From the NCBI GenBank assembly GCA_032821775.1, contig JAVLRN010000002.1, forward strand, positions 1,984,001 to 2,048,000: a stretch of DNA of 64,000 bases, in the 5' to 3' direction. A model generated the notes under the pieces. The model had not been told where the DNA came from. It made no database searches and saw nothing but the letters and a program-made list of their open reading frames with translations. Source of the DNA: Sanguinoderma infundibulare. Taxonomy: Eukaryota; Basidiomycota; Agaricomycetes; Polyporales; Polyporaceae. This document shows positions 33,842 through 44,934 of the stretch, one piece after another (position 1 is the stretch's first letter; each line of letters begins with the position of its first letter). The translations under genes and the position numbers were made by a program.

Positions 33842-34210
33842 AGATCATCGATTCATTACTGTGTTGCGGACCATCACGCCGGCGACTATCTCCGTCACAG
33901 GTTCGACAAGCTCCCCCGCCCCCAGGCGAGCATCATCGCCCAGCTCCGAAGCGGCCATATCGGCCTCAACAAATACCTCCACCGCATCAAGGCCATCTCC
34001 TCTCCTCTCTGTACCGCCTGCGGCGAACCCGAGACCGTCGAACATTCCCTCCTCTCGTGCAAGCGATTCCAGGCGGAGCGCGACGCTCTACGCCGCGCAG
34101 TCGACGGCCCCCTGTCCTGCCAGACAGTGCTCGGCAATATCAAGCACCGCGCCGCGCTCATCGATTACGTGGAGACGACCGGCCGTTTCGAGCACTACCT
34201 AGATCATTAA
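33842..34210 (+). pseudogene. C-terminal end of a LINE reverse transcriptase (zinc knuckle region)
   Basis: The frame is open from 33842 to a TAA at 34208-34210. It has no ATG at its start, so it is easily missed. It reads AQLRSGHIGLNKYLHRIK, then CTACGEPETVEHSLLSC, a CX2CX7HX4C finger, then RDALRRAV and DYVETTGRFEHYLDH. This is the conserved tail of fungal non-LTR polyproteins, which follows the reverse transcriptase and RNase H parts. Those parts are absent here, so the copy is 5' truncated. Confidence 0.85.
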
Positions 34211-34840
34211 CACTGAACCACGCGCAACCAGCTGAGCCCTCTCCCTCTACTTATTTTTCGAGCCCTTCCGCCCCGCCTCCCCTTTCTTTCTCCCCCCCTT
34301 CTCGTCTTCTCGCCTCTCTTTTTTCGTTTCTCCTCTGCTCTCGGACGCTATTACCTTTTTGGACTGATATCTCTCGTTAGGCCTCCTACGTGGGCGCGCC
34401 ACCACCTATCCACCAGAAGACACCTCGCCCTCAGGACCCACCACTCCTCACTGTGCTCAACCACAGTTTCCGGCTTCAGAGTTTTCCACGCACCATCGCA
34501 TCATGTTTTCGCCTTTTCTCCTCCTACTGCCCTGGGCGTTGGTGGGTGCCGGCCCAACCCGGCGCTCCGAAGGGCAGTTTAGGCGGCCACCGGGGCAACT
34601 GGTGGTCGGCATTCCTGGACCGCCCACGGGTGGACGTAGTCATCTACGACGACCAGCGGCCAGGTTATGCCCCGCGCACCTTCTTTGAATGGACAAGGGG
34701 AGCCTTACTATACTTTACGATACCATACTGTACACACCCGACCTGCATACACGCCAGCGTAGTCACCCCGGAGAGTAGCCACATACGCCGTAACCGGCCT
34801 AAGCGCTACTATAAAATTGGATTTCTCTCTCTCTCTCTCC
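33842..34840 (+). mobile_element. 5'-truncated LINE (non-LTR retrotransposon)
   Basis: The ORF end (to 34210) is followed by about 600 bases of 3' region and a tail of TC repeats at about 34826-34840. The 3' region recurs in reverse orientation at 27833-28252, which proves mobility. I found no clear target duplication around this copy. Confidence 0.8.
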
Positions 34841-35329
34841 GTCACAAATTCACAGAATGATTTGTAAGCTGAGTCTGAATTCTCTTCCATATTCCGACCC
34901 AGCCGTTAGGGAAGGTTGGATCTCCGCAGATGATGACTCGCTCACTTTGATGATGATGAAACTCCTCCGATGATACTTATACGGTTGCGGAGCCAAAGCG
35001 TTCGAATGCCGTCAATCAAGACATATCCGCGCTACGTGAACCTGCTGCCGCGTTACCCACTACCTCTTACGTCCTTGTCTATTCAGGCTGTGACGGGATG
35101 GCACCACAGTAGCTATATCATATAGCATTTCCGGGGTCCGTACTAACCACACTCCTGCTCATAGCTGTTCTGTCCTAACAGACGGCTGTGTTGAAAGCAT
35201 ACCAGGATACTTCGCCCCGACACCTATTGTGGTTTCAACGTTGAGTTTGCCGGGGACGGTTAGATGCGTCCAATGAAGCTGACCTCCCATTGCACGGCCA
35301 CATATATATCCCTTCAAGAGGCAGACCTT
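34841..35329. other. Old copy of the flank between 7-TM genes
   Basis: The sequence after the LINE tail (GTCACAAATTC, GTAAGCTGAGTCTGAATTC, TTGGATCTCCGCAG) resembles, with much divergence, the flank at 28445-28540 and 38500-38600. No gene is present. Confidence 0.5.
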
Positions 35330-35680
35330 TCTAGTGGTATGCCATATTCTCGTTTCTAGGGCCGTCGCTTTGCTCTCGCCATCCCTTCTAAATTTACCAA
35401 TCAATTTCCTTCTCCAGTGGGCGGGGTCCCATTCAGTCCGTCGTGACGATCTACCGGCTCGTCGTCATGAAGTACTCCACCACTTCCCTCTACTAGTCTA
35501 CCGCTCCAGGGTCGCAAAACACCGTTGGGTCCAAGGTCGCGTTCTGCGTAATCCACGTCGCGCCGGAGTTCATAGCGTCTACAATCCTCTTGTTGATTAA
35601 TCCACGGGAGACGTTCCCCATTGAGTATTGTGGCGATCATCAGTACCGGCACCGAAGCCGGCCGCCTGAGGTACAACCTC
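35330..35680 (+). pseudogene. 7-TM family pseudogene with internal deletion
   Basis: The 5' part (TATATCCCTTCAAGAGGCAG leader, then degenerate first codons with ACCAATCAATTTCCTTCTCC) matches the start of the 39176 gene. It jumps at about 35430 directly to the last exon (TCGTGACGATCTACCGGCTC to GCCGGAGTTCATAGCG and beyond). About 900 bases, covering exons 1b-3, are missing, and stops are present. It continues into the 3' remnant also seen in unit 1 at 25495-25640. Confidence 0.75.
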
Positions 35681-36436
35681 ACAAGTGCAGGACGGTTTCG
35701 ATAACGGACATTCCTGCCTCAGGTCAAGCATTCTTGACCATAAGCACCACAGCCCATGGAGATAGAAGGCCGGGTTTTTTTCCTGGATTGGGGTGACTGT
35801 GGCTGTCGATTCAAGGGTTCTTATCCGATAAAACGTGGTCTGCACTCACCACGAATCCCAACCACCAGCTTGTCTCGAGATACGATTAGCGGTTCTCCCT
35901 CAATTGGTCCGTAGCTCTGCCAAGTCGGTCTCACGAAGAAGCACAACGATGCTCTTACGTTTACAGATCGTTATACATTGCGTTAACTTAAGGCCCGCGG
36001 CCCGGACCCCGGCCATGCAACGTAATCATATACACGCGCGCTGAATGCGCGGCTGACCACGTCTAAGTAGCCCACACTGCCCTACTCCGCTGCGCTCTGC
36101 GCCGCCTTGTGCGATGTATGATCGAACCGAGAGCTTCGATTACGACGTAAAGTCACGGTTGAAAGCGACCCATTCGAATCTACTGCGGCGGAAAACAATC
36201 CCTGGTTCCTACGGCAGGTCGTGGGATGATGGTTAATCCTCCGCGTCCCAGGCGAACCGCCACACATTGGACGGTATGCCATATCCTAATAAACCGTGCG
36301 GCACCTGCGCCGCGTATGTTGAGGTATATCAGCAGTAGTGCTTCACGGCACCTCCACACATTCTCTCATCCTCAATCTCGCAGGCAGCGCTGCGCGTTCA
36401 TCTTGGCTATACTTTATATCTCACTTTGCTCGTTCA

Positions 36437-37692
36437 ATGGCCTCCAACTCGACGCACAAGTTCCCCTCCCCTGTGGGCGGGGCTCCCTTACCAATCGATT
36501 TCGCTCCTTCCATTATCTTCGCCGCCCTCTACGCCCTCCTGCTGCCCGTCGCGGTCTGGCGGGTGGTTCACCCGCGTTCCCGCAACCTTGTCGTCCTCGG
36601 CACCATGGTCTTCAATATCGAGCGGTGCGTTACCTTATTGCCTTCTACCCCATGTGTCGAACAAGCGGTGGCACTTGTCCGTAAATACCATTAATACTGA
36701 ACTGCCAACTACAGTATTGTGTCGTTCGTGCTCCGCGCCATCGCCGCACACAACGAAGGCCTTCGCGCCAGTGCGGGCCTCCAGGTCTACTTCCAGATGT
36801 TCTACAGCAACGGCTTCGTCTCCATTGGGCAGGACCTCTTGAACCTATTCCGCTCGCTGCTCGTCGGGTCGACACTCGGAGGGGACATGCTCGCCCGCTC
36901 TGGGCTCACGCCCCAGCTTTGGAAGGCACGGGGGGACAGCGAGATAGAACTCCAGGCGCCTGTGCGCGAGGGCGCACCCCGGAGTGCGAGGGAGCAAGAG
37001 ATAGTCGACCAGCCCCGCATCCGTTTCTGGGTGCGGCGGTGCGGCGGGATTGGGTTACTCGCGTTCTTGGTGGCTGCGGTCTCGGGTGGCACCGCCAGCT
37101 TCGACTATAAGAAAGCCGTCGAAACTGGTGACGACGCGATGCTGGTCCGCTGGCTCTGGTGAGCAGCAGTCCTTCCCTCGTTGTACTGATCACTGACGCA
37201 CCGAGAACCTGTGCTTCTTCCAGGACGGCCGCAACTACGCTCACGATGGTGCTGCTGTCCGGGATATGTTACAGCGCGCTGTGGGCGTGCTACCAGGTCC
37301 CTCGGGTGCCCAGAAGGTCTGCGCTGTGGATCGCCCTCGTCGCAACCCTTCTCGTACGTCTTTTACCCCGTTTCTGTTCTCTCTCCTTCCCCGACTCACC
37401 GCCCTGACCAACGTAGACCGTCGTCGGCATCTATCGCTTGACGATATTCGGCCACTCGACCACTTCCCTGCTCTCTAAGGGGCCCGGCTCGCAGAACTCG
37501 GCGACCGCGAAGGCGTACTTCTACATCTTCCATGCCGCGCCTGAGTTCTTGTCCGCCGCGATCCTGATGTCGCTCAACGCGCGACGCGTGTTCGGGACGG
37601 GCTTGTGGGGCGACCTCCGCGTGAGCGACCCGAAGCCCGGTGGACGGACTCCGAGTTCGGGACCCGGGTGGATGCGTGCCAGCTCCCGCTAA
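36437..37692 (+). CDS. Seven-span membrane protein of an unrecognised family, copy B
   Basis: Exons 36437-36624, 36715-37158, 37224-37353 and 37417-37692 give 345 residues. This is the unit 2 twin of copy A (26375-27630), with only a handful of amino-acid changes, mainly in the hydrophilic loop between spans 3 and 4. All splice sites, the N-terminal FPSPVGG and the C-terminal WGDLRVSDPKP are kept, so both copies appear functional. The downstream flank differs from copy A: 37745-38162 is present only here, and the LINE insertion of copy A is absent. Confidence 0.85.
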
Positions 37693-37744
37693 GGTTTCTG
37701 AGTCCTTGGTATCGACGATGAACCACGGGGGATCGAGGGGGATG

Positions 37745-38162
37745 ACCGAAGGAAGCGCTCCCGTGAGCTGTGGACAAAATGTTTCGAGTCGTTGGGCCTA
37801 TTGGTGGTCAAGCAGTATGCGGTTAGCCAGAGTTAACGTCTTTGTTTTCTGTTACGCTGAGGTTGAAACTTCCTACTTTATTATAGTCCCGAAGTTTTCT
37901 GTTACGCTCACAGGACGTCTTGCCGCACGGTCCTCGGCGCGCCGCCGTCCCACATGGGGAGATGGGCGTAAGTCTGAAACTTGAAGCACGAAGGCTCACC
38001 GGGCCGCGAGCGATTGCCAGAAAGTGGCAGGACGGATTTTGTCAACGCAGAAGCCTGACTGAGCCTCCAATACAACCGGGCGGCTCGCGATAGGCTGCAT
38101 ATGTCCCCGCTCTTGACGTTATGTGGACTTTGAAGGGGCCCCATGAATGCCTCCGGTTCCGA
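37745..38162. other. Segment present only in unit 2
   Basis: About 418 bases separate sequences that are contiguous in unit 1 at 27689/27690. The segment contains GTTTTCTGTTACGCT twice, about 45 bases apart, and no coding frame. No target duplication is seen at its ends, so it may equally be a deletion in unit 1. Confidence 0.6.
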
Positions 38163-39175
38163 GCCTGTACTCAGCTCTGCGACCAAGTTCCCAGTCCACG
38201 CACGTTCCATCCGAATCCGTGGGGCGTACGGGACGGGTGACGCCCTGGAGGAGTGTTTTTCTGTAGTGAGAATAAGGTTTGCGCGGGTCAGTGCCACGGG
38301 CTCCCCATACGAAGAGATAGTACAGATGGTACCTTTCTACTTAGTGATCTGCTGAACAAGGGGAGGGTTAAACGTTAGCCTTCGAGTCACGCACCGACTC
38401 GAGCGCGGCGGACTTAATGTCATGTCGACATTTATCTTCGCACGGAAACCGATGTTTTCGTATCCGCTCTGGTCACGAGACTAACCGCGACCATCTCCGC
38501 CACAAATCAAAATCAAGTCATGTAAGCGGAGTGTGAATCTACTCGTGCGTCCGTTTATTGATCAGGGTCTATCGCGAATTTGGATCTCCGCAGTATGATG
38601 GCCTCTGGCCGGTTTGGCAGAATTTCTGTGACTCGAGCGCGACCATACATGTCTGCAGCCAAAACCACACGACTGCAGGAGACGCCTTAGAACTTTAAAG
38701 AGTGCGAAGGTAAGCCCAGTACATCTGCCTGACTGTCCTGACTCCTGGGTCGCTCACCCACGCCATCACAACCGTGGTTCATAAGGGCATTGTTCGCATA
38801 TAGCCCCGATCCCACAACTGAAAACACCATGTGTATTCCAGAATCGCATGCTGTCATTGAACGGGGACATCTCCGTGGTGCGTGCGCCCGCTGCCTTGAT
38901 ACTCGTCACGTCACGGTCTCTTTTTTTAAAGCTGATACCGGAAGGAGCCGCAGTAGCTTTGTCATATAGTATGTCTCCCGTGCGCCTATCATTAATCATT
39001 GGAATGCGAGATTCGAAGACTTCCCCGCCGCTGATGTCGTCAATCCAACTTCAAATTGTCCGGGTACGATGAGGCTGACCTCCCATTGCCCGGCCACCGA
39101 TATATCCCTTCAAGAGGCAGACCTTTCGATTGGTATGCCTGTTCTCGTTTCTATGGCCGTCGATTCGCCCTCGCT
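38163..39175. other. End of unit 2 and upstream region of the 7-TM gene, copy C
   Basis: 38163-38599 closes unit 2. 38600-39175 is unique apart from the last 80 bases, which resemble 35290-35340 (GATATATCCCTTCAAGAGGCAGAC, a TATA-like leader). No gene is present. Confidence 0.5.
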
Positions 39176-40383
39176 ATGCCTTCGAACTCTGTCCATCAAT
39201 TTCCTTCTCCCGTGGGCGGGGTCCCATACCCCGTTGACTTCATTCCTTCAATCCTTTTTTCTGTACTTCACGCCCTTCTGCTTCCAGTCATCGTTTGGCG
39301 CATGTGGCAGCCTCGGTCTCGGACGCTTGTGCTCGTCGGAACCGCCGTCTTCATCTTAGAACGGTACGTCAAACTATTACAACTTCGACACTGCGCACCG
39401 GCTAGCTCGACTAACGGCCACTCCAGGGTTATAGCGTTTGCGCTGCGCGCCGCTACAGCGAACAACAAAGGGCTCCGCGAGAACGAGACGCTCGAGACGT
39501 ACTTCCAGACTACCCTCAGCGACGGCTTCATCACTATCGGCCAAGGCATCACCCACCTCAGCCGCGCACTCCTCGTCGATGCGACCATGGCGTCTAGGGC
39601 ACATCACGCTCTCTCCGTTCCCACTTGCGACTTGAGCAGGAGCCTTCGGGGAGGCGACGACGATAACCCATTCACCGACGTTGAGATCCAACTCTCGGAG
39701 CGGCAGCACAGCTTTCACAGCGCCCCTCCGGTAGTCGATGACGTCGACGTAGAAGACCACCCTCGTCAGAGGGCATGGGTGCGCCGGATCTTCGGCTTTG
39801 GCAACCTCTCATTTTGGGGAGCCGTCGTCCTGAGCACCATCGCTGGGTTGGATTACCAGAACTCCGTAGATTCTGGTGCGCACGCGAATCTCGTATCGTT
39901 CCTGTGGTGCGTCATAAGCTTCTCCGTTCGTATAACGCAATTGAGTTTACTTATCCGATCGCGCGAGCAGGTATGCCAGCACTTCCCTGGTGATCCTCCT
40001 CCTCGTCAGCCTCATCCTCGGGGTCCTGTGGGCCACATTCAAGATGCCGAGGCTGGTGAAGAGCTCTGCTATGTTGGTCATTTTCATCGCTTGTCTTCTT
40101 GTGAGTGCATCCGCTTTCCGCATTGAACGTGACCGCAAACATGACGCCCCAGTTCGTCGTGACCATCTACCGGCTCGTGGTCATGGAGTCCTTCAGCACG
40201 TCCCTCTACTCCACTTCCCCGGGGTCCCAGAACACGATGGGGTCCAAGATCGCGTTCTACATTTGCCACGTCGCTCCCGAGTTCATCGCGTCTGCGATCC
40301 TCATGTCGATCAACGTGCGGGAGAGGTTCGCGACCGGGTTCTGGGGAGACCAGCGGTACCGCGACCCGAAGCCGGCCGTATGA
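39176..40383 (+). CDS. Seven-span membrane protein of the same family, copy C
   Basis: Exons 39176-39363, 39427-39906, 39971-40100 and 40153-40383 give 342 residues. It is a distant relative of copies A and B with the same exon phases and landmarks: HQFPSPVGGVPYPVDFIPSI at the N-terminus, ER at the first junction, STIAGLDYQNSVDSG before junction 2 and GSQNTMGSK, HVAPEFIASAILMS, TGFWGDQRYRDPKP at the end. The loop between spans 3 and 4 is acidic (DDDNPFTDVE, VVDDVDVEDHP) and unlike that of the other copies. No lesions. Parent-like to the pseudogene fragments at 35330 and 25495. Confidence 0.85.
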
Positions 40384-41510
40384 GGTCATGTGGAAGAGAA
40401 CCTTGGAAACGGATGTTCCTGTTTCAGGACCTGCCTGTACGTGCTCATTGTCGCTTCATCCATATCCCCGCTGGCTTTAACACGCCAAAAGATACAAGGA
40501 TTCCCTGTTTGGTTGGACTGTGGAGCAAGGCGGTATAGACCACGTAGACTGAAGCGTTCAACGCCTCAGGGTTACCACAACCCCTGGAATTCGTGGCCAC
40601 AATTGTAGATGGAACATCGGAACCTTGTCTTTCCATCATTGCGGTGATTGTGGCTTTGCAAAGTTCAAAGCGCCCCACCTGATCAAAATTAACCTGCGCT
40701 TACTGGAAGCTTGGCGTATCCCCTGCCGCAGATACTGCGTCGAAGTCAACTTTTCCCCTGAGCGGAAACGCAACAAGGACCAATTCTCACAAGATTCTCC
40801 GAGACAGGAATCCCACATGATGTGGAAAGGTGTCTTTCCCGAGCCGGAAAGGCTCGTAGCCAATTGTTCTGCAAGGAAAGGCGCCTTTCCATAGACTTTC
40901 CTGACTCCGGAAAGGTGTGAGACTGACATATCAGAACGAGCGCCATTGCGGCGATAGCCTTCGGCGCATCGATTGGACCGAAGGCATGGTCCCGGGGACA
41001 ACACAGCTTCCATCACGCCGTGGAGGCAAGGTCGACAGGCGAGCAAAACGTCCATCCGAATCGACTGCGCCGCGGTGCGAAGCACTCGATAACTCCCACA
41101 CCATGTTCCCCTTCCGTTGTCGTCGGAGCCACTCTCGCTTCGCTGCTCGGTGCTATAGACTAGCGGGCATAGTTGGGCATGTGTCTGTTTCGCTTTCCCC
41201 CGTTTCAGCTCTACCTACCGTAGCCCGACGAATTGTACAACCGTCCATACACCCTACAGAGAGGGTGGAGACAAAGGCGAACCGCCACATCGCACTTGGA
41301 CGCAACAGTATGAACATCTTACCAGACCATGTGGTGACAGCACCGGATAATGATGTATGTTGTAGACTCGGACACACGTGGTATAGGTATATGAACAACA
41401 GTAGCTGACAATCTTCCAGCCAAACATTCTCTCAGGGACTGCTCTCAGGCTCCGGTGCACTTTCGTCTCCAGTTTTACTTTATATATCCCATTTAACTCG
41501 TTCAACTTTG
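40384..41510. other. Intergenic between copies C and D
   Basis: The longest frames (149 and 163 codons, opposite strands, overlapping at 40636-41408) have no recognisable content. Around 40810-40920 the words CTTTCC / GGAAAGG alternate (GGAAAGGTGTCTTTCCCGAGCCGGAAAGGC), giving a small hairpin-forming stretch of unknown meaning. Confidence 0.4.
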
Positions 41511-42742
41511 ATGTCTTCCAACTCGACGCACGAGTTCCCCTCCCCCGTGGGCGGTGTTCCCTTACCAATCGATTTCGCTCCTTCCATCATCTTCGCCGTC
41601 CTCTACGCCTTCCTGGTGCCCGTCGCGGTCTGGCGGGCGGTGCACCCGCGTTCCCGCAACATCGTGGTCATCGGCACCTCGCTCTTCACCATTGAGCGGC
41701 GCGTTCTTGCTTCCTCGTACGCCACGCTCAACGTACTGATACTGCTGTTTGTCTTCCGATTGCAGCGTCGTGGGGTTCGCACTCCGCGCCAAAGCCTCGC
41801 GCGACGCAGCATTCCGTGCGGGCTTGAGTCTCGAGGTCTACTTCCAGACGACCTACGCCGACAGCTGGATCACCATCGGACAGGACCTCATGCACCTCCT
41901 CCGCTCGCTGCTCGTCGCGTCGACGCTGGGAGGAGACATGCTCGCGCGCTACGACCTTACGCCGCCGGCGTCGAAGACGAAGAGGGATGGGGACCGGGAG
42001 AACTCCCAGGAGTTGGATACTTTGGGAGTCAGCGAGACGGGGAGCGTCGAGGACTCGGAGCCTGGGCTCGTCGACTATCCCCGCCTCCGCTTCTGGGTGC
42101 GCCAGTGCTGCGGCATATCGTCCCTCCTCTTCCTCGCGATCGTGATCATGAGCACCATCGCCGGGATCGACTACCAGAATGCGGTCAAGTCTGGAGACCA
42201 CGCGGCGCTCGTCCGCTCTCTCTGGTGAGCAGCAGTTCCCTGATTTTCGGTTCGATGGGTCCTTGCGGCTGTCAATGACGAATCTTATGCTCGCTACGGA
42301 TAGGTACGCGGACACCGCGATGGCGATCGTCCTGCTAGTGGGCATGGCCCTCGGCGCGCTGTGGGCGTACCTCGCGTGGCCGCGTGTGCGCAGAAGCGCG
42401 ACGCTGTATATCATCCTCGTCGCGTCCCTTCTCGTACGTCCTGCCCTATCCACATTTGCCTGCCATTAATCTAACATTTTGACACCCACTATTACCTAGT
42501 CCGTCATTGGAATCTACCGCATCGCGATCCTCGGCCACTCGACGACGTCGTTGTTCTCGACGGGGCCTGGCTCGCAGAACTCGGGGAGCGCGAAGGCGTG
42601 TTTCTACGTTTTCCACGCCGCGCCCGAGTACCTGTCCAGCGCGATCCTCGTGTCGCTCAACCCGCGGCGGATGTTCGGGACGGGCATGTGGGGCGACCGT
42701 CGCTCGGCGGACCCGAAGCCCAAGAAGGACGAAGCGAAATAA
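41511..42742 (+). CDS. Seven-span membrane protein of the same family, copy D (GC-AG intron)
   Basis: Exons 41511-41698, 41766-42224, 42304-42433 and 42500-42742 give 339 residues. The start MSSNSTHEFPSPVGG and the end GPGSQNSGSAK..HAAPEYLSSAIL..TGMWGDRRSADPKPKKDEAK place it closer to A and B than to C. The first intron (41699-41765) begins with GC instead of GT, where A, B and C all have GT at the same position. The acceptor TTGCAG is normal, and the phase is kept (ER followed by VVGFALRA). TATATATCCC lies about 30 bases before the ATG. No lesions otherwise. Confidence 0.85.
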
Positions 42743-43932
42743 AGGCACGCCGAGTCCTGGGGACCGACTGTGGGTCTGGTTTACATGAATTACTCGTTAT
42801 CGCCCTGTGCATTCTTGAAATTATGCTATTAACGACACACAGAGATCGCGGAACACGCTGGTATTGCAAAACGGCATAACACTGGAACAACCATGAAGAA
42901 AACTGGTCATTGCTCGCGTAGTCGAGTACAACGCTCCACGCAGATGCCACGCTGGGTAACGTTTCACGCTGGCCTGTACAGTGACGAATATCGATCTCGC
43001 GGGGGAAACTGTGGTGGGACTAAAAAGCTCGCACGGGTCGCACCTCGCGGCGGTTGCGGAGCCGAGTGCCACCAGTCACCGCAAGTCAAAGTTGTACTGA
43101 TACCTGCACCACTCATCGTCTGCAGCTGTCCAGCCGGTGAGACGGTGGGGGGATGTGCTCGTTGTCGCGCCTTGTCGCGCCAGTCGTTGAATTATGTGAC
43201 GATCAGTATGCACTGGCCAGAGCACGAATGTCGATAGGTGCGAGCACCGTCCTGTTCTTGGAAGGTGTTCAGCCGAATCCTTCAATGTATCAGGAAATAA
43301 AGCATCAGTCACTGTCCACGGAGGTTTCGCTACCGCAGTCACGGCGCTTCACTTGACCATTGTCGTACACCAGCGAGTTTAGTACTTGCTCTTGGCGTCC
43401 GGCGTGGTCGGGCAGTGGTGGAATGTTGGAAATCGGAACGAGTTCTCCGTTGGCATCGGCCTGTCTGCAGATATATGGACTAGTAAGAAAAGGGTTTAAC
43501 AAGGGCAGCGACTGGCAGCTCGATGCTGATCCAGGCGGAGTTCGGAGTTCCTGTTGGGCGTCTGTATTTCCTTTCACGGTGACAGGCGACGCGCCTGCCA
43601 GGTGGGGGCGACCGAGTCTGCCACTAGTTTGATTCCTGCCCTCGAGTCGTTGCTCGCAACGCACCACATTCGCACCAGCACCCTGGAGCGGCTTCCTGGA
43701 GTGGCCCCGCTGTCACGGTCCTGTGCAGATATGGCCGCGGAAGAGCTAGCGGAGGCTTGCAGTCTGTGTCACAGCTTGGCAGCGGAGGAGTTGGACACGC
43801 CGCCACAATGGAACCTCGATCCCCGAGCTGCATCTGTGAAGTGGCACATTCGCCTCCCATGGTCATAAAAGGCCTTCCCAGCCCCTCCGACCACCCGCTC
43901 TCGGTGAGCTATCTTTACCAGCTTCTTGTAAC
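42743..43932. other. Intergenic with a possible EthD remnant
   Basis: No confident gene. At about 43200-43080 on the minus strand the pieces FNDWRD and DNEHIPPP recall the FNDWYDNEHVPL motif of the EthD-like genes at 23-24 kb, with frameshifts on both sides. A minus-strand frame at 43305-43667 ends in a Ser/Asp-rich tail without known motif. Confidence 0.35.
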
Positions 43933-44934
43933 ATGTTCAAGTCGCCCGCCGCTGCGTTCGCTCCAGGTCCGTGCACGTTCTTAATTTCATCTTACGTTCA
44001 TCTTTGTTGACGTCCAAGGCAGATTCAGTCCCTCCCACAAACCCGGACGATGCAACAAAGCAGGCCCTCCTCGCCGTCGTGCAGGTCTGGCTCGATCGTC
44101 TTCAGGCCATGGCTGTCATTGTGAGTAAAACATTGCCCCCGCCCATGCTCCACTCCATTACCGCATATGCCCATCTCTCTGGATTTACGTTAACGTGGCT
44201 TTGCCCAGACGTCCTTCTTCGTTTCCATAGACAGCATGGCCTACGCATTCCCGTACCGCGACCCCGACCCGACAAAGTGGTCTTCCCTCGACCTCCTTAT
44301 TAACGCCAGCCTTGGAGGAGCGATCATTTTCCACTCCTGCGCATGTGAGTAGCTCTTCCCATATATATCGCCCTTCATGCCCCCGACCGCCTTCTCCCTA
44401 CAAGCAATCCTCAGCTACATCGCGTCCTTCGTCCTCATCCGCTACCAACTCACCGACGCTGAGAACAAAGAAGAGGCGACCGAGCGACCCTCCACCCCCG
44501 GCAGCGTCCAACGCAAGCCAGACGTCCGGTCCTTTTTGCCCGCGCTCACTCCCGCCACAGCCGACGGTGCCTCGGAGAAACCGTGGGACGCATATACCGA
44601 CCTCCGCTGCCTGGTCTCCGTCCGCCAGGTTCGCTACATCCAGGTTCTCTGCTGCGGCGCCGTCCCGCGCAAACCGTGCCCGAAACGCCACCCCGAGGCA
44701 GCGGCGCCGGCGCCGGCGTCCGTGAAGGTCGACGCGGTGCGTAAGCTCAAGTCGATGGTCAAGACCCTGTCGCGATGCCACACCTTGGTCACGATCATGA
44801 CCCAGCTCGGGTTCTTGCTCGCGCTCCTGGGCATAGTCGCGTACTTCTGGACGGGGCTTCCTCGCGCGCTGGGCATATTCGCGACCGCGGTCCTTGGCGG
44901 GTGTTTGTTTGCGATGGCCGCTGTCATAATGTAA
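43933..44934 (+). CDS. Four-span membrane protein of unknown function (intact paralogue)
   Basis: Exons 43933-43966, 44023-44120, 44209-44344 and 44405-44934 join in phase to 265 residues. MFKSPAAAFAP starts the protein. TKQALLAVVQVWLDRLQ forms an amphipathic helix. Hydrophobic segments are LDLLINASLGGAIIFHSC, ILSYIASFVLIRYQL, TIMTQLGFLLALLGIVAYF and LGIFATAVLGGCLFAMAAV. Between the second and third spans lies a loop of about 110 residues with TDLRCLVSVRQVRYIQVLC. The only relative in the window is the pseudogene at 14554-15706, in the opposite orientation and outside any duplicated block. Family unknown. Confidence 0.75.

Larger units (their letters stand above)
28545..38599 (+). repeat. Tandem segmental duplication, unit 2 (10 kb, internally deleted)
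   Basis: The unit begins at the junction where CTCCGCAGTACGAT (end of unit 1) meets ATGGGGTATGTG (start of unit 2). It ends near 38599, where the same CTCCGCAGTATGAT runs into unrelated sequence. A few shared bases (ATGG) at both breakpoints suggest joining by microhomology. Relative to unit 1, it lacks the equivalents of 13303-21838, 22797-23776 and 24092-25396. It carries 32706-35576 and 37745-38162 in addition. Confidence 0.88.

Noticed and set aside
10337..38599. RIP-type mutation (C to T in repeats) as the cause of stops
   Set aside because: Duplicated blocks remain GC-rich with mixed substitution types, several stops lie outside repeats, and one (Leu to TAG) is not a C-to-T change. Classical RIP is also not established in this group.
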